This document shows positions 53,760-64,000 of a stretch of 64,000 nucleotides of DNA, piece by piece; the stretch's first letter is position 1, and each line of letters opens with the position of its first letter. The DNA is taken from positions 81,884,909 to 81,948,908 of the forward strand of contig OX638368.1 of the NCBI GenBank assembly GCA_951812925.1, in the 5' to 3' direction. The DNA comes from Calliopum simillimum. Taxonomy: Eukaryota > Arthropoda > Insecta > Diptera > Lauxaniidae. The position numbers and the translations under genes are program-made. The notes beneath the pieces were generated by a model, which did not search any database, had not been told where the DNA came from, and saw only the letters and a list, made by a program, of their open reading frames with translations.

Positions 53760-54361
53760 GTTTCCAGATTTTATTTTAAAATTAGCTTTTATTAAATCAA
53801 ATATTATTTAAACTACCAATAGCAAGAAAAGAGATTAGTAGAAAAATTTCGAATGAGAAGGAGTGTTGCCGAAATGATACAACTGTATCAAAAGTTTTGC
53901 TCATTTAAGAATTTTTTTTCGCATCAAAACACGTAGCTTGTGCGTAGCTTTGTAAGCGAATATCTCTAATTTTTCTCCCATTTTTATACGTGTTACTAAC
54001 TATGTTCACTTTATCTGGACTTGTGTAAACATATTCTGACGAACGTATGGAAAAGCAACTGCAAATGTGATAAACTTCACACAGATAAATAAATGTGCTT
54101 AGGACAAACCCAGATAAAGTGTCCACAAAAATACAGCTACGATTGTGTACAAATTGGTTTAAATCATTTTGATACTATTTTGGCATTTTGATGCACCGCT
54201 GCTGGGAAGTTAACCAAACAGAGATGTTCAACATTTAATACACATACATTTAATACTCATGTATATGTGGACTTTTGACAAAACAACCTAATACTATATT
54301 TACACCAAAGATTTATGACGCGATTTACGGCGTTTTTGAGATTTAGCTCTATATCTTGCCA
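53760..54361. other. 5' flank of CstF64
   Basis: AT-rich, with no recognised gene. The promoter of CstF64 should lie within the first few hundred bases. An inverted pair 'cactttatctgg' (54008) and 'ccagataaagtg' (54110) brackets about 100 bp and looks like a small MITE. Confidence 0.35.
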
Positions 54362-54363
54362 TA

Positions 54364-55240
54364 TCCCGATCAAAAAATCTTGTCAAGTTCTTGTCATTGT
54401 ATCAGAAATGTATATCAAAATGATATCAAAAATGAATCAGCCGCTGATATCCTTTTTTTGTAAATATATCATTTTGATATATTTTTGATATCACTGAAAA
54501 ACATGTCAATTTTGTATCAGAAATGTATATCAAAATGATATCAAAAATTTATCAGCTGCTGATATGTCAAATTTTACGTTTTCGTTTGTGAATTTTATGA
54601 AAAGATAACTTTAGAAGACCAACGCGCAGCCAATTTTAGTGTAGAAGTGAATTTTTTAATGAAATTAGTGCAAAGCACAAAAAATATAATTGAGTGCAAA
54701 AAAAACGACACTCCATTCAGTTGCTGCATGTAGCCTGTGGTTGGGAAAACAAAAATTATGGAAGCGGACGCGCAGCAAATTTTAGTAAGAAGTGAATTTT
54801 CTAATCAAATTAGTGAAAATGCAGAAAAAATATAATTGAGTTCAAAAAAACCGACACTTCATTTGCTGCATAAGGGCGATTTCTAAAAACTTGTTGCCGA
54901 CGATCAACGCCATTATCTGCGTCGGTTTATTTATCAGACCCAAAATTGGTTATATCAATTTTGTATCAGAAATGTACAAAAATTGTATATCATTTTGATA
55001 TCTTTTTTTGATATCATTTTGATATCTTTTTTTGATATCATTTTGATCTTTTTTTGATATCATTTTGATATCTTTTTTTGATATCATTTTGATATCTTTT
55101 TTTGATATCATGGTGATATACGAAAAGCGTTATATTCCGTATATCCTTGTGATATCCTTTTTTTATCAAAATTTAGTATGTCACTGACAAATTTTGGATA
55201 TCATTTTGATATATTTTTGATATACTTTTTTTGATCGGGA
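54364..55240. mobile_element. MITE with TCCCGATCAAAAAA ends and GATATC repeats
   Basis: The ends TCCCGATCAAAAAA (54364) and TTTTTTTGATCGGGA (ending 55240) lie inside TA (or ATAT) duplications. Inside, GATATCATTTTGATATC is repeated in tandem at 54985-55110 with a period near 24-26 bp, and scattered copies of TATCAAAATGATATC occur near 54415 and 54530. Two diverged direct repeats of about 150 bp ('gacgcgcagc.aattttagt') lie at 54628-54735 and 54765-54880. No ORF. Confidence 0.7.
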
Positions 55241-55274
55241 TATCGCGTGACTTACCATACAAAAATATATCTAG

Positions 55275-55982
55275 TATTTTAGTTTTTGGAACAGATGATG
55301 ATTTACATTATTAGCTACCAACAATGAAAATACATTGATGGTCGGAGCTTACTGTTCAGTGTTTTTGAGTAAAACAACAATAAAAACACAAAAAACAAGG
55401 CAAAAATACATATAAATAAAAAAGCAAAAAAATGTATCGGAAGGCTGGTTTGCGTTACTAGTTTCGGGACCCACCACAGATCAAAATTGACTATAATAAG
55501 TCAATTCCTCATCAGACGCTTTGCCGACATCTTATAGAATTCTACAAGCATACTTTATTTAACTTTTAGCATAGATTAGACGAGAATCACAGCTACAAGA
55601 AAAACACAGCACATGCAAAAATTCCAATTGTGCTGTGCATGTGCATGTGCTGTGTTTTTCTTGTAGCTGTGATTCTCGTCTAATCTATGCTAAAAGTTAA
55701 ATAAAGTATGCTTGCAAAATTCTATAAGATGTAGGCAAAGCGTCTGATGAGGAATTGACTTATTATAGTCAATTTTGACCTGTGGTTGGTCCCGAAACTA
55801 GTAACGCAAACCAGCCTTCCGATACATTTTTTTGCTTTTTTTATTTATATGTATTTTTGCCTTGTTTTTTGTGTTTTTATTGTTGTTTTACTCAAAAACA
55901 CTGAACAGTAAGCTCCGACCATCAATGTATTTTCGTTGTTGGTAGCTAATAATGTAAATCATCATCTGTTCCAAAAACTAAA
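55275..55982. repeat. Palindrome made of dispersed-repeat copies B and C
   Basis: Copy B (55314-55630) and copy C (55632-55950, inverted) meet head to head near 55631. Symmetry extends beyond them: TAGTTTTTGGAACAGATGAT at 55279 mirrors ATCATCTGTTCCAAAAACTA ending at 55980. Total about 700 bp of near-perfect hairpin. Confidence 0.85.
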
Positions 55983-56089
55983 AATAGAAAATCTCAGAGA
56001 GCCAACTGATAAACATACGAATGCGCTTGCTACTTCGTTTTGTCTCGGCAAAAAACCTTGCAAACGAAGCGCTTTGCAAAAATAGTATA

Positions 56090-57324
56090 GGGGAAGATGG
56101 GGTAGATTCGTACAGTTTTGACTTTATGGCTAAAAATAAAGCAAGCTACCAGCTTTTTCAAAATAACTAGTATGCAGTTAAATAAGTACAATATTAAGCT
56201 TTTAATGTAGTGCAAGCTAAAGAAGGTCCAATTTATCAATTAAGAGTATTGACAGATTTTCAGAAGATACTCAAAACGTACGAATGTGCCCCATATGCGG
56301 GGTAGATTTGTACATAACGTGGGGTATACGTGCAACGGTGGATGCAGCAATTAAGGCGATGAAATCGTGTGTGAATCGAATGAAAGAGTATCCTCTTGAA
56401 CGTATAGAACATCTTTCGCTTGCAGATCTGCCATAGAACTTGACTGGTAAATCCCAACAGATGCAAAATCTTCGTCGCTGCACAAAAGTTTCTTAAATGG
56501 CCATATTGTTATTTCAAATGCACTTGTAACATTTTTACAATGACATGATTGAAAACTTTAGCCAGACTTGGAATATTGTACATAATAGGAACTTTTCCAT
56601 GGTTATCGCTGAGTGCAGTTCTTAGTTTTCAATAAAAAGGCCCAATTAAGCCTCTGTTAGTTGAAGACGGTGTGTAAAGTGTGGAAGGAGTAAGAGATTA
56701 ACTATCCCGTTGCCCCAAGCATAATTACCTGCATCTATTGAGAAATGACAGTCACATCTGTCGACAAGAGGTATATTAAGGTTATCTTTTGAGTATTGCG
56801 TTTCTTTTTGGACGTGTTTCAGCAATTCCATGAATTAATTGGTAATTATATAGCTACCCTTCCTTTTGTTATACTAAATAAAATAAAATTGCTCTTCATA
56901 AGGGTAAATTCGTGTGTACGAATGTACCCCGTAACTTGTGTACGAATGTACCCCAAATTGACTAACATAGGTTTTTGATATTTTAATTCAAAACTATTAG
57001 TAAAATCGCAAAAATAGTAAACACATAGTAAAATAGCATACTTCTTTATAAACATAGCAGAAGTATTATCAAATTTTAGCAAAAAATCACTACCATTTAT
57101 CGAAGTTGAAGTCATTTAAGAAAAATTACTTTTGCACTGGAAAAAACACATAAAGACTCTTTTCAGCTAAGTTAACAATCGCACCACCGCCACATTTCAC
57201 AAGCTAAATGGTTGCAAGAGCACCAATATTGTGTATGAAGAAGCGAACATGCCAACGTCCATAGTTTTCGAAATAAAGCCATTGTACGAAGGTGCCCCGT
57301 GCACGAATCTACCCCGTCTTCCCC
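56090..57324 (-). mobile_element. pogo-like element relic
   Basis: The ends GGGGAAGATGGGGTAGATTC (56090) and GAATCTACCCCGTCTTCCCC (ending 57324) are inverted and sit in a TA duplication, confirmed by the empty site at 46.6 kb. Words of the type TACGAATGTACCCC recur at 56279, 56917, 56939 and 57288, in the subterminal regions. The interior on the minus strand is a worn DDE-type transposase. Length is 1,235 bp, so part of a normal 2-kb gene is missing. Confidence 0.75.
56270..56831 (-). pseudogene. pogo/Tigger-type DDE transposase fragment
   Basis: The block HFSIDAGNYAWGNGIVNLLL and then LPHFTHRLQ corresponds to the conserved 'HxS...A..NGI.L...PPH.SH.LQPLD' part of the pogo DDE-1 domain, near its third catalytic acid. 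After a stop the following frames retain a trace of the C-terminal tail (NMAI-ETFVQRRRFCICWDL). Several stops and shifts are present. Neither the N-terminal DNA-binding domain nor the first catalytic block is visible. Confidence 0.6.
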
Positions 57325-57700
57325 TAATATCGATGACTCACAACGGCAGGGCAATGCATACAAAGGGAAAAACAAAGAAATTGGAATTTTTGCATGTGCT
57401 GTGTTTTTCTTGTAGCTGTGATTCTCGTCTAATCTATGCTAAAAGTTAAATAAAGTATGCTTGCAAAATTCTATAAGATGTCGGCAAAGCGTCTGATGAG
57501 GAATTGACTTATTATAGTCAATTTTGACCTGTGGTGGGTCCCGAAACTAGTAACGCAAACCAGCCTTCCGATACATTTTTTTGCTTTTTTTATTTATATG
57601 TATTTTTGCCTTGTTTTTTGTGTTTTTATTGTTGTTTTACTCAAAAACACTGAACAGTAAGCTCCGACCATCAATGTATTTTCATTGTTGGTAGCTAAAA

Positions 57701-57829
57701 AATATATCTACTTCCATCGTGATTTAATTTATATCTCCTCATATATCTCGGCAGGGCTACCTTTTTTAGTTATTTTCATGATAATTTGAAGTTTTGTTGA
57801 CATTTATGTCATTAGTTCGTAGTGTCCGA
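57701..57829. other. Short spacer
   Basis: AT-rich spacer between the dispersed repeat and the GGCTTCGGC element; nothing recognised. Confidence 0.3.
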
Positions 57830-58855
57830 CCGATTAATCGGCTTCGGCTTCGGCTACGGCCACCTTCGGCTAAAGAAACTACCTTCGGCCTCACATTCGG
57901 CCTTCGGCCAAAATAAGCCGAAGTTTTGGCCGAAGCCGAATGTTTGTAACTTCAAGCATAAAGAAACTTTTTGATTGGAAAAAATTACATTTAAAAAAAA
58001 TGATAGCCGTTTATAGAGGATTGGGACTTTCTAATTACGATTCTGAACTTTGTTTTTTTCTGTTATGTCGGAATCCTGAGTTATTCTTGCTCACAAGTGC
58101 GAAAATCATTGTTTTGAGATGTACTTAAAGCTATGTAACAAAAATAGTAACTAGCAAAATTTAATTTTGTTAATGTATTCGGAAAGGTAAGATCACCCTA
58201 AACGCTCTACTTTTTCAATTCGATTCCTACTTTTCGAGTTATAAGCCATTTAAATAAGGGTTTCTCTCAATAACCTCCTCTTGGGACCGAAAAATCAAAG
58301 AGCTCATAATTTATTATTTTATGTCAGTAACATATTTCATTACAAAAATTTCGAGCCCTTGCAGAGCAAAGTCGGATGATAAATGCCCGCTCTATTTTAG
58401 AGAGGTGGTGCCTTCGTGAGATATCGGATATAAAAGGTCGAGAAAATCAGTTTTTTGGTCTTCCAATAGTAGGTATAAACTTTGGTCAAGAAAATACCTT
58501 TAAATAGGATATAAATTGTATGAAAACAACTTATGCAACTTTTCTTTATGAAATTTTCTGAGCTAAAAAATCGTGGATCAAGTTATGGAAAAAAATTTGG
58601 AAAAAAACTGATTTTTTCGATCTTTTGCACGCGATATCTCACTTCTCAAGATTTATTTCAGCTAAGGCTTATCCGAACAATGCAAAATCGGCACTAAGTG
58701 TGTTATCTTTGGCCTGAACAAAACTAAATAGCCTATAGTGCTACAAATTCAATATAGGGTATATTGAATTTGTAGCGGGTAGGGTGTAAAAATATAAAAT
58801 GAATGAACCTTCGGCTTCGGCTACGGCCGAAGGTTATAAAAAACTGATTAATCGG
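57830..58855. mobile_element. Element with CCGATTAATC ends and GGCTTCGGC repeats
   Basis: The left end CCGATTAATCGGCTTCGGCT (57830) and the right end CTGATTAATCGG (ending 58855) are inverted. Next to each are runs of the GGCTTCGGCTACGGCC type (57840-57940 and 58808-58835). The middle (58140-58700) has 'gatatctcac'-type text without an ORF. A near-perfect hairpin CTACAAATTCAATAT-agggt-ATATTGAATTTGTAG lies at 58741-58775. No target duplication was found, so the family is open; hAT is a guess. Confidence 0.5.
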
Positions 58856-58859
58856 TTTG

Positions 58860-60240
58860 TTTACTTTTACAAAAATAAAATTTGGAAAGAATTAAATCGA
58901 ATACACAGCATATTTATGGACAACATCATATTCATAACCGTGGACCAACATAAACTAACGTAATGATCTACACGTTTTTATCAACTTAAGTATAATGGTG
59001 GTGGAGACGCAAAAGATCCTGGTGGCAAATTGGCCATGTGGGGATGCAGCTCAAGTTGAGCTGTATAAATTATTGGTTAAGACAACGACGTCGTTGATTA
59101 CGGTCGCAGACAATCTATTCAAAGCAAATATGAAGTGTATGAGAATCACTGTTTTCCGACACTTTGTACGAATTTATATATTGTTAAAGGGCGGTGATAT
59201 GGATGAAATTGCCTCCAAACTATCATTGAATTATGGCACAACTGAGCATATGCCTTGCATGTGTTAAAACCATATATCATATCCACTGTTCGTTAAGGCG
59301 GCAGACAGATTTTCTCCAAACTCAGTCTTTGTTGACCATTCATAACGTGCTACTAAAGGATATTTGTGCAGCATGCTGAAATACATTGTCGTTTATATCA
59401 GTCCTGATTTGTAATCCGAGTGATTTCAATTAGAAGCAAAGAAGAGAAGTGATAAAAAGTATGTATTCCAATATTTAGGATCTGAATGATATGTATAAAC
59501 TAAAAACTGTAGAGATATTCAGCAAATAAAAATATATAACTTAATACATATATACATCTCTTTATTTTTATTGATGTTTGTATGAAATTTACAAGTATGT
59601 CACCTTTAGGTAATGCTCCTCACTCAAGTATTATCGGCGTGTGATCTTGTTCCTTATTCCGATGAAAAATTTTTGACCATAGGTGACACAAACTGATACG
59701 TTTTGGTGAAAAGCAAACATAGTGCCATCGTAAATAAATATTCTCGAGAATTTATTCACCAACTCTCTGGTTTGCAATCGCAAAAAAAATTTCGTGGAAA
59801 GGGAAAATTCACTGGAAAAATTATGTAATCGGCAATAAGTTGGGAGAGAGTTTTTTCACTTTTATTTGTTAAATTTGCTCCTAAACATTTTGCTAGGGAG
59901 TACTAATGTATAAATGAATAATTATAAATAACGTTTGACAAATTAAAAACTTTAGTACAACAATTTTAAAGCTTATTGAAATAGCTTTCATATGACACTA
60001 AAGTTTTTAATTATTATCCAAGCGTTTCCAACTTGTACTGGTTCTGCTAAAACTACTTTTCACTCAAATTTTTTTGGAAACTTTTTGGTGCAAACTATTG
60101 ATTTCCCAAATCCACAAAAATGATTAAAGACATTTTTGCTTTAAAAAGTAAAGCATTAACTTCAATTTCACTGCTGCAATTGCTTCTTTTTCTTCTTTTG
60201 CAATTGCTGTTTCTTGTTTAACTTTTTTTTAAATCAGCTG
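58860..60240. other. AT-rich DNA with one unidentified ORF
   Basis: Apart from the ORF at 58995-59267, no coding sequence, TIR pair or tandem repeat stands out. Confidence 0.35.
58995..59267 (+). CDS. Unidentified 90-codon ORF
   Basis: Reads MVVETQKILVANWPCGDAAQ, then VELYKLLVKTTTSLITVADN and ends GTTEHMPCMC. Base composition is more balanced than the flanks and the amino-acid mix is protein-like, so it may be an exon or a relic. I recognise no domain. The Cys-rich end and lack of splice context leave it uncertain. Confidence 0.3.
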   Translation: MVVETQKILVANWPCGDAAQVELYKLLVKTTTSLITVADNLFKANMKCMRITVFRHFVRIYILLKGGDMDEIASKLSLNYGTTEHMPCMC

Positions 60241-60242
60241 TC

Positions 60243-60480
60243 AAAATGTCAACGATTTATGGAAAAAAGTGTTGCCACATGTTTTTTTTTTTTTTGTGCA
60301 AAATGTCTACGAAATTGGAAAAAATCAGCGTTCAGACAGGTTGTTTGCGCAAAATGTCAAAGATATGGGAAAGACTCAGCGTTGCCAGATGTTGTTTTTG
60401 TGTAAAATGTCAACGCTCTTGGAAAAACACAGCGGTGCAAACTGGTTATTTCTGAAAATATCAACGATATTAAAATAAAA
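60243..60480 (+). repeat. Minisatellite, about 55-bp unit, four copies
   Basis: The unit holds AAAATGTCAACGAT, 'ttggaaaaa', 'cagcgttgccaga' and 'ttgtttttgtgc'. Copies start near 60243, 60300, 60351 and 60407, with a partial one at 60455. The ORFs over it encode repeated KCQR-type peptides and are artefacts. Confidence 0.75.
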
Positions 60481-63400
60481 AAAGTATCCCTGCATGAAGG
60501 GGAGTTTCCATTCATGAAATATTCACTACTTCCAGGGCTCCTTCCCCGGGAGGGAGAGAATGGAACTCCCTTCAGATTTACGATATAGATATTAGGGGGA
60601 CTCATTAAACCGTAAAAAAGAGCAAAGTGCGGAGCATAGAAAACTAGAGGCGAAAGTGTTTTAATTGAATCTGGCAACACTTTTGGCCACACAAACTAGA
60701 CTAGAGGCGAATGGTGGTCAGATTTTTTGGGATTGGATACGTTGTTATATGTCCCCTAGTGCATCGTGTCTACAGTGGCACGCCACGGCTAGCTGCGCGC
60801 AATTCAGGGGGTTCTCAACCCACCACTCTAGACCGAGGGGCAAAACAATAATCTCTACCTCCGATTTACCGGAAGTAAAAATTTAAACTAAATCTGAAAT
60901 AACCGTAACTACTCTCACAAAAAAAAAAACCAAAGAAAATAAAATCAACCCAATTTAAAACCCCGCCTATCTTTACCACCACACGAATAAGGAGACAGCT
61001 GTTCGACTCCATTGCGTACCCACCCATCCTGTGTCATAATCATCATATATTCATGACACCCACACATGACACCAACAATACTCCCCCTCTTTTTACCTAC
61101 CCATCACCGGTTCACGAATTCCCCTTTTTTATACCAAATTTTAGCCCATCATCTTATAATCAGATAAGTATCCAGAATCAAAAGATAACCATTATTAATT
61201 CCCAAAAAAAAAAACACAGTTTACTTTCAGATTCCTTCTATGGTATGTAGGAAACCGGAAACATCGAAGGACCCCCAAAAGAAATACTCTAAAGCTGAAA
61301 TAAAATATGTATATGTAGATGTAACAAAAAAAATACAACTCACAATTTAAAATTTGTATAAAAAAAATATAAAAATTATATTATAAAGACATTCTTATAA
61401 TTATAGATCAAATCAGAAAAATAATTCTACTCAGTGTAACTAAAATCAAATTGTAAGATGAAATCAAAATTTAACTTTTGTATAAAAAAAAAACATCAAA
61501 AAATCCTATCTGTATAACCAAATTATATTAAGTGTAATATGAAATTTAAACAAAGGGTAAATTTAAATAGCTCATATAAAAGCCGAAATAATTTGGTTTT
61601 TAAATAAAATTATTAACAATTAAACCTTAAAACTTTAGTTTCATATATATATAAAAAAAACAAAACATGCGAAATAACTAATCCTATAGGCACACCATTT
61701 CAAGACAAGATTTATAGCTGCCAGCCAAATTTATTCAAAAATAAAACAAAACGGTCAATTAGAAAATCCTGAATTCCAACAATTGCTTCTCTGCTTAGAC
61801 AACCTATTTTTTTTTTTTTATATTAGACAAAACCTAAAGGAGCTCTCTTAGGAATTTTTCTTTTCTTCGTAATTAGAAACTCAAACTAATTCAACATTTA
61901 CTTTTCAGGACTCCCTATTTACGCCTTTACAATTGAAGCTAAATCATATAAAGAAAAAAAAATATACTACCATATAAAAAGCAAAAATGTACTACTCTAC
62001 TACTTATGAAGATAACCCGAATACACAGCAACCCCGACATGTAATATTTCCCAATCTGGTGCTCTCAACCAAATCTTCCTTATTCTCCTCCTTTGGAACT
62101 GGAATAGAATCCAGATTGGAACTCTCCACTTTTCCAACCTGTTCGCTTATAACTTTTGAAATTTAGCCGAACAGTGTTTATAAGCGTTTACAAAAAAAAA
62201 CAAATAGAACTGGCTTCACTTCCTGTCCTGTCGGCACCGCTTTCATACAAATTTTTTTTTTGAAGAGTTACAGTCCCGATATATATAAATAAAAATGGTT
62301 GCTGGCTATTCTGTTCTTTAGATGTGCCAATAATCAAAATGGTGTATCGACGAAAAAATGTATATATATATATATAAGAAAATAATTGTGGATGACTTAT
62401 CTTTTTTTTTGCGGTGGAATTAAAAAATCCTCTCTAGCGTCTTCCTTAATCCTGAAGCCTCAGTCAACCACACTAATAGAAAAATAATAACTCATTACTT
62501 ATAAAATACCAAAAAGAATGTATATGTAAAATATTACGAGCACTAAAAAAAACAATTCTTGACTTTACTCACATTAAATTTTCTTATTCGCCTTTTTTTC
62601 ACAATAAAAATTTATAATTAAAATCCTTTTGGCTGAATAAAACTTGCCGTGAAGACGCGCACTATCCTTTGATAAATCTTAAAAAAACAACAACAAAAAC
62701 TATTAAAATCAACCGCCATAACTTTCACTAACCGAAAACTGATTTTTTTATAATTTACTTAAGAAAATTAAATTTACTTTTTTCTTTTTTATCTTTTTAT
62801 TTTTTCACAATAACACCGCTCGAATTTAAACCGCGTCCGACCTTTCCAACTTAAGCTTCAGGAATAATCTCGAAGCGCTAAGCTCCAAGACTTATACCCG
62901 AAATTGAAAACTGTATCGTTTCACATATACATTCTATATACCTAAAAAAAAAAAAAACATACAATAAAACTTAAGACTTAAACTAACAAATACTACATCC
63001 CTCATACATTAAAACGAATCCTAATCATACATCTATTTCATTTCAATCTTATATCCCTAAAACCTTTCTCTAAATCCGCCAGCCTAAACATACCATTTCC
63101 GAAAATCCTTACAGCTAAACACATCTTTTTCGCTGCATGAACATAGTCTATTCTCCAACCCACAATCAAACAGAACTATCCCTGTGGAACCTAAGAGCAT
63201 TAGATTTTCACATCTGGCAACATGTGAAAACTCATGATGGCTGTCAAAGTAGAAATAAAAATCAAAACAAAACCCAAAAATAGTGAGAATTTAACTTAAA
63301 CCCAAAAAAAAATGTGCTAAAATAATAATAAAACAACAAAAAAAACCAGTTAAAAGTGAAGGTAATTAATTAAACAAAACAAAAATATGAATAGAAAAGA

Positions 63401-63840
63401 AAAATAAATAACTAAAAGTGCAATGCAAACAAAAAAAAACTATTAGCAGTGTAGTGTAGTGATTCCTCTCTTTTTTTTTTTTTTTTTTTTTTTTTAAATG
63501 GAATAAAATGTAAACTCCTGCCAAACAGCCTGCAACAAAACACTATGTTGACCATGGTTTCCTAAACTGTGGACGACGTAGTGTGCTGGATGTTACATAA
63601 ACAAAAAAAAAACTAAACTCAAAGGTCCTCTTTCGTTTTGTCCGTAGCCGAGTACAGACGTGTTTCGGGTGTACTCGTTCGCGTGTGTCTTAGCGTCAGA
63701 GCCTTTTCATTTGCCTTTTTTAAGGTTATGAAAAGTATTTTTGATTAAACTCATAAATGTGGAATACCCTGGCAATATGAGATAATTCTCCGCCATTTAA
63801 TTTTAAAACCAAAAAAAAAAAAAACTCAAAGGTGAGCTTA
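60481..63840. other. Long AT-rich region without a supported gene
   Basis: 60500-60590 has a small hairpin-like GC-rich block ('ggggagtttccattcatg' and 'gaatggaactccctt'). 60900-63500 is dominated by A and T runs, with (TA)n at 62361-62377 and 27 T at 63470-63496. The stretch 63250-63370 (A-rich, ending AGTGAAG followed by GTAATT) resembles the 5' UTR and donor of a fly gene reading right, but no coding exon is visible to support this. Confidence 0.35.
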
Positions 63841-63849
63841 ATTGTTTGC

Positions 63850-63945
63850 ATTTTAATCTGATGTACCAGGTGCCCAACGTAGGCCATCGCCCACACCCTG
63901 ACGTCAGGAGACTCATGCTAACCACTGTGCTAGCCGGGCAATCCG
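63850..63945 (-). repeat. tRNA-derived SINE-like segment
   Basis: On the minus strand TAGCACAGTGGTTAGCA (63935-63919) is an excellent Pol III A-box. It is followed by CTCCTGACGTCAGGGTGTGG. A clear B-box is missing or degenerate, and no tRNA fold closes. It reads as a SINE head or tRNA relic. Confidence 0.4.
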
Positions 63946-64000
63946 CCACTACTTGTCCAAAGATCATATATCATTATATTTAATAACCATTATTTCCTTT

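Larger units (their letters stand above)
55983..57700. repeat. Dispersed repeat, copy D, interrupted by a pogo relic
   Basis: 56035-56089 and 57325-57699 are the complement of the region 46253-46685: 'ccttgcaaacgaagcgc', 'atatcgatgactcacaacgg' and the common 315-bp segment ending CATTGTTGGTAGCTA. The 46.6-kb copy preserves the uninterrupted site 'tagtataatatcg', which dates the pogo insertion after this repeat spread. Confidence 0.8.

Noticed and set aside
60214..60478. Three overlapping Cys-rich ORFs
   Set aside because: They translate the 55-bp minisatellite in three frames; there is no sign of selection on one frame.
63250..63720. 5' exon and promoter of a gene leaving the window on the right
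   Set aside because: The A-rich leader-like text and a possible donor are suggestive, but there is no coding exon or core promoter motif to support a call.

Overview
This is nuclear DNA from a fly (Diptera, probably a higher fly; a tephritid fruit fly would fit, but the sequence alone does not settle it). It is AT-rich, has short GT-AG introns, carries two dipteran-type genes for the mRNA 3'-end processing machinery, and is otherwise packed with insect transposons: BEL/Pao LTR elements, a Jockey-like LINE, DD34D and DD41D mariner relics, a pogo relic, hAT and PIF-like MITEs, a Helentron/DINE-1-like element and many large foldback palindromes.

Layout. 1.1-9.3 kb is a nest: a hAT MITE, then a foldback element that holds a DD41D mariner relic, which in turn holds a 4.8-kb LINE. 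9.3-15.5 kb is a BEL/Pao retrotransposon (plus strand) with LTRs in which I see no difference and a damaged gag. 16.2-18.6 kb has a TIR element and a C2H2 zinc-finger relic. 19.1-29.1 kb is a second foldback interrupted by an 8-kb BEL/Pao element (minus strand) that carries an extra ORF in the env position, and by a PIF-like MITE. 29.1-34.1 kb is a minus-strand coding relic split by a 4.2-kb element with TTAA duplications, which contains GGGCGTGGCACCGCCC tandem units and a 1.9-kb palindrome. 34.3-35.1 kb is a mariner deletion derivative.

The host genes are Cpsf73 (36.86-39.29 kb, plus strand, 7 exons, 684 aa, apparently intact) and CstF64 (53.76-52.28 kb, minus strand, 3 exons, 414 aa, apparently intact). 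They face each other tail to tail across about 13 kb of repeats. Both proteins act in the same step: CstF64 binds the GU-rich downstream element through its RRM, and CPSF73 is the endonuclease that cuts the pre-mRNA before polyadenylation. The last CstF64 exon has been tandemly copied downstream (51.16-52.54 kb). Two copies have a splice-acceptor-like sequence in a phase compatible with exon 2, so alternative terminal exons are possible.

The remaining intergenic DNA (39.7-51 kb and 54-64 kb) is mostly repeats: a GGGCGTTATTTC array, the Helentron-like element with 143-bp units, several palindromes with tRNA-like Pol III boxes, a degenerate ~130-bp satellite, a second hAT MITE, a pogo relic and a GGCTTCGGC element. 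The last 4 kb is AT-rich with no clear gene.
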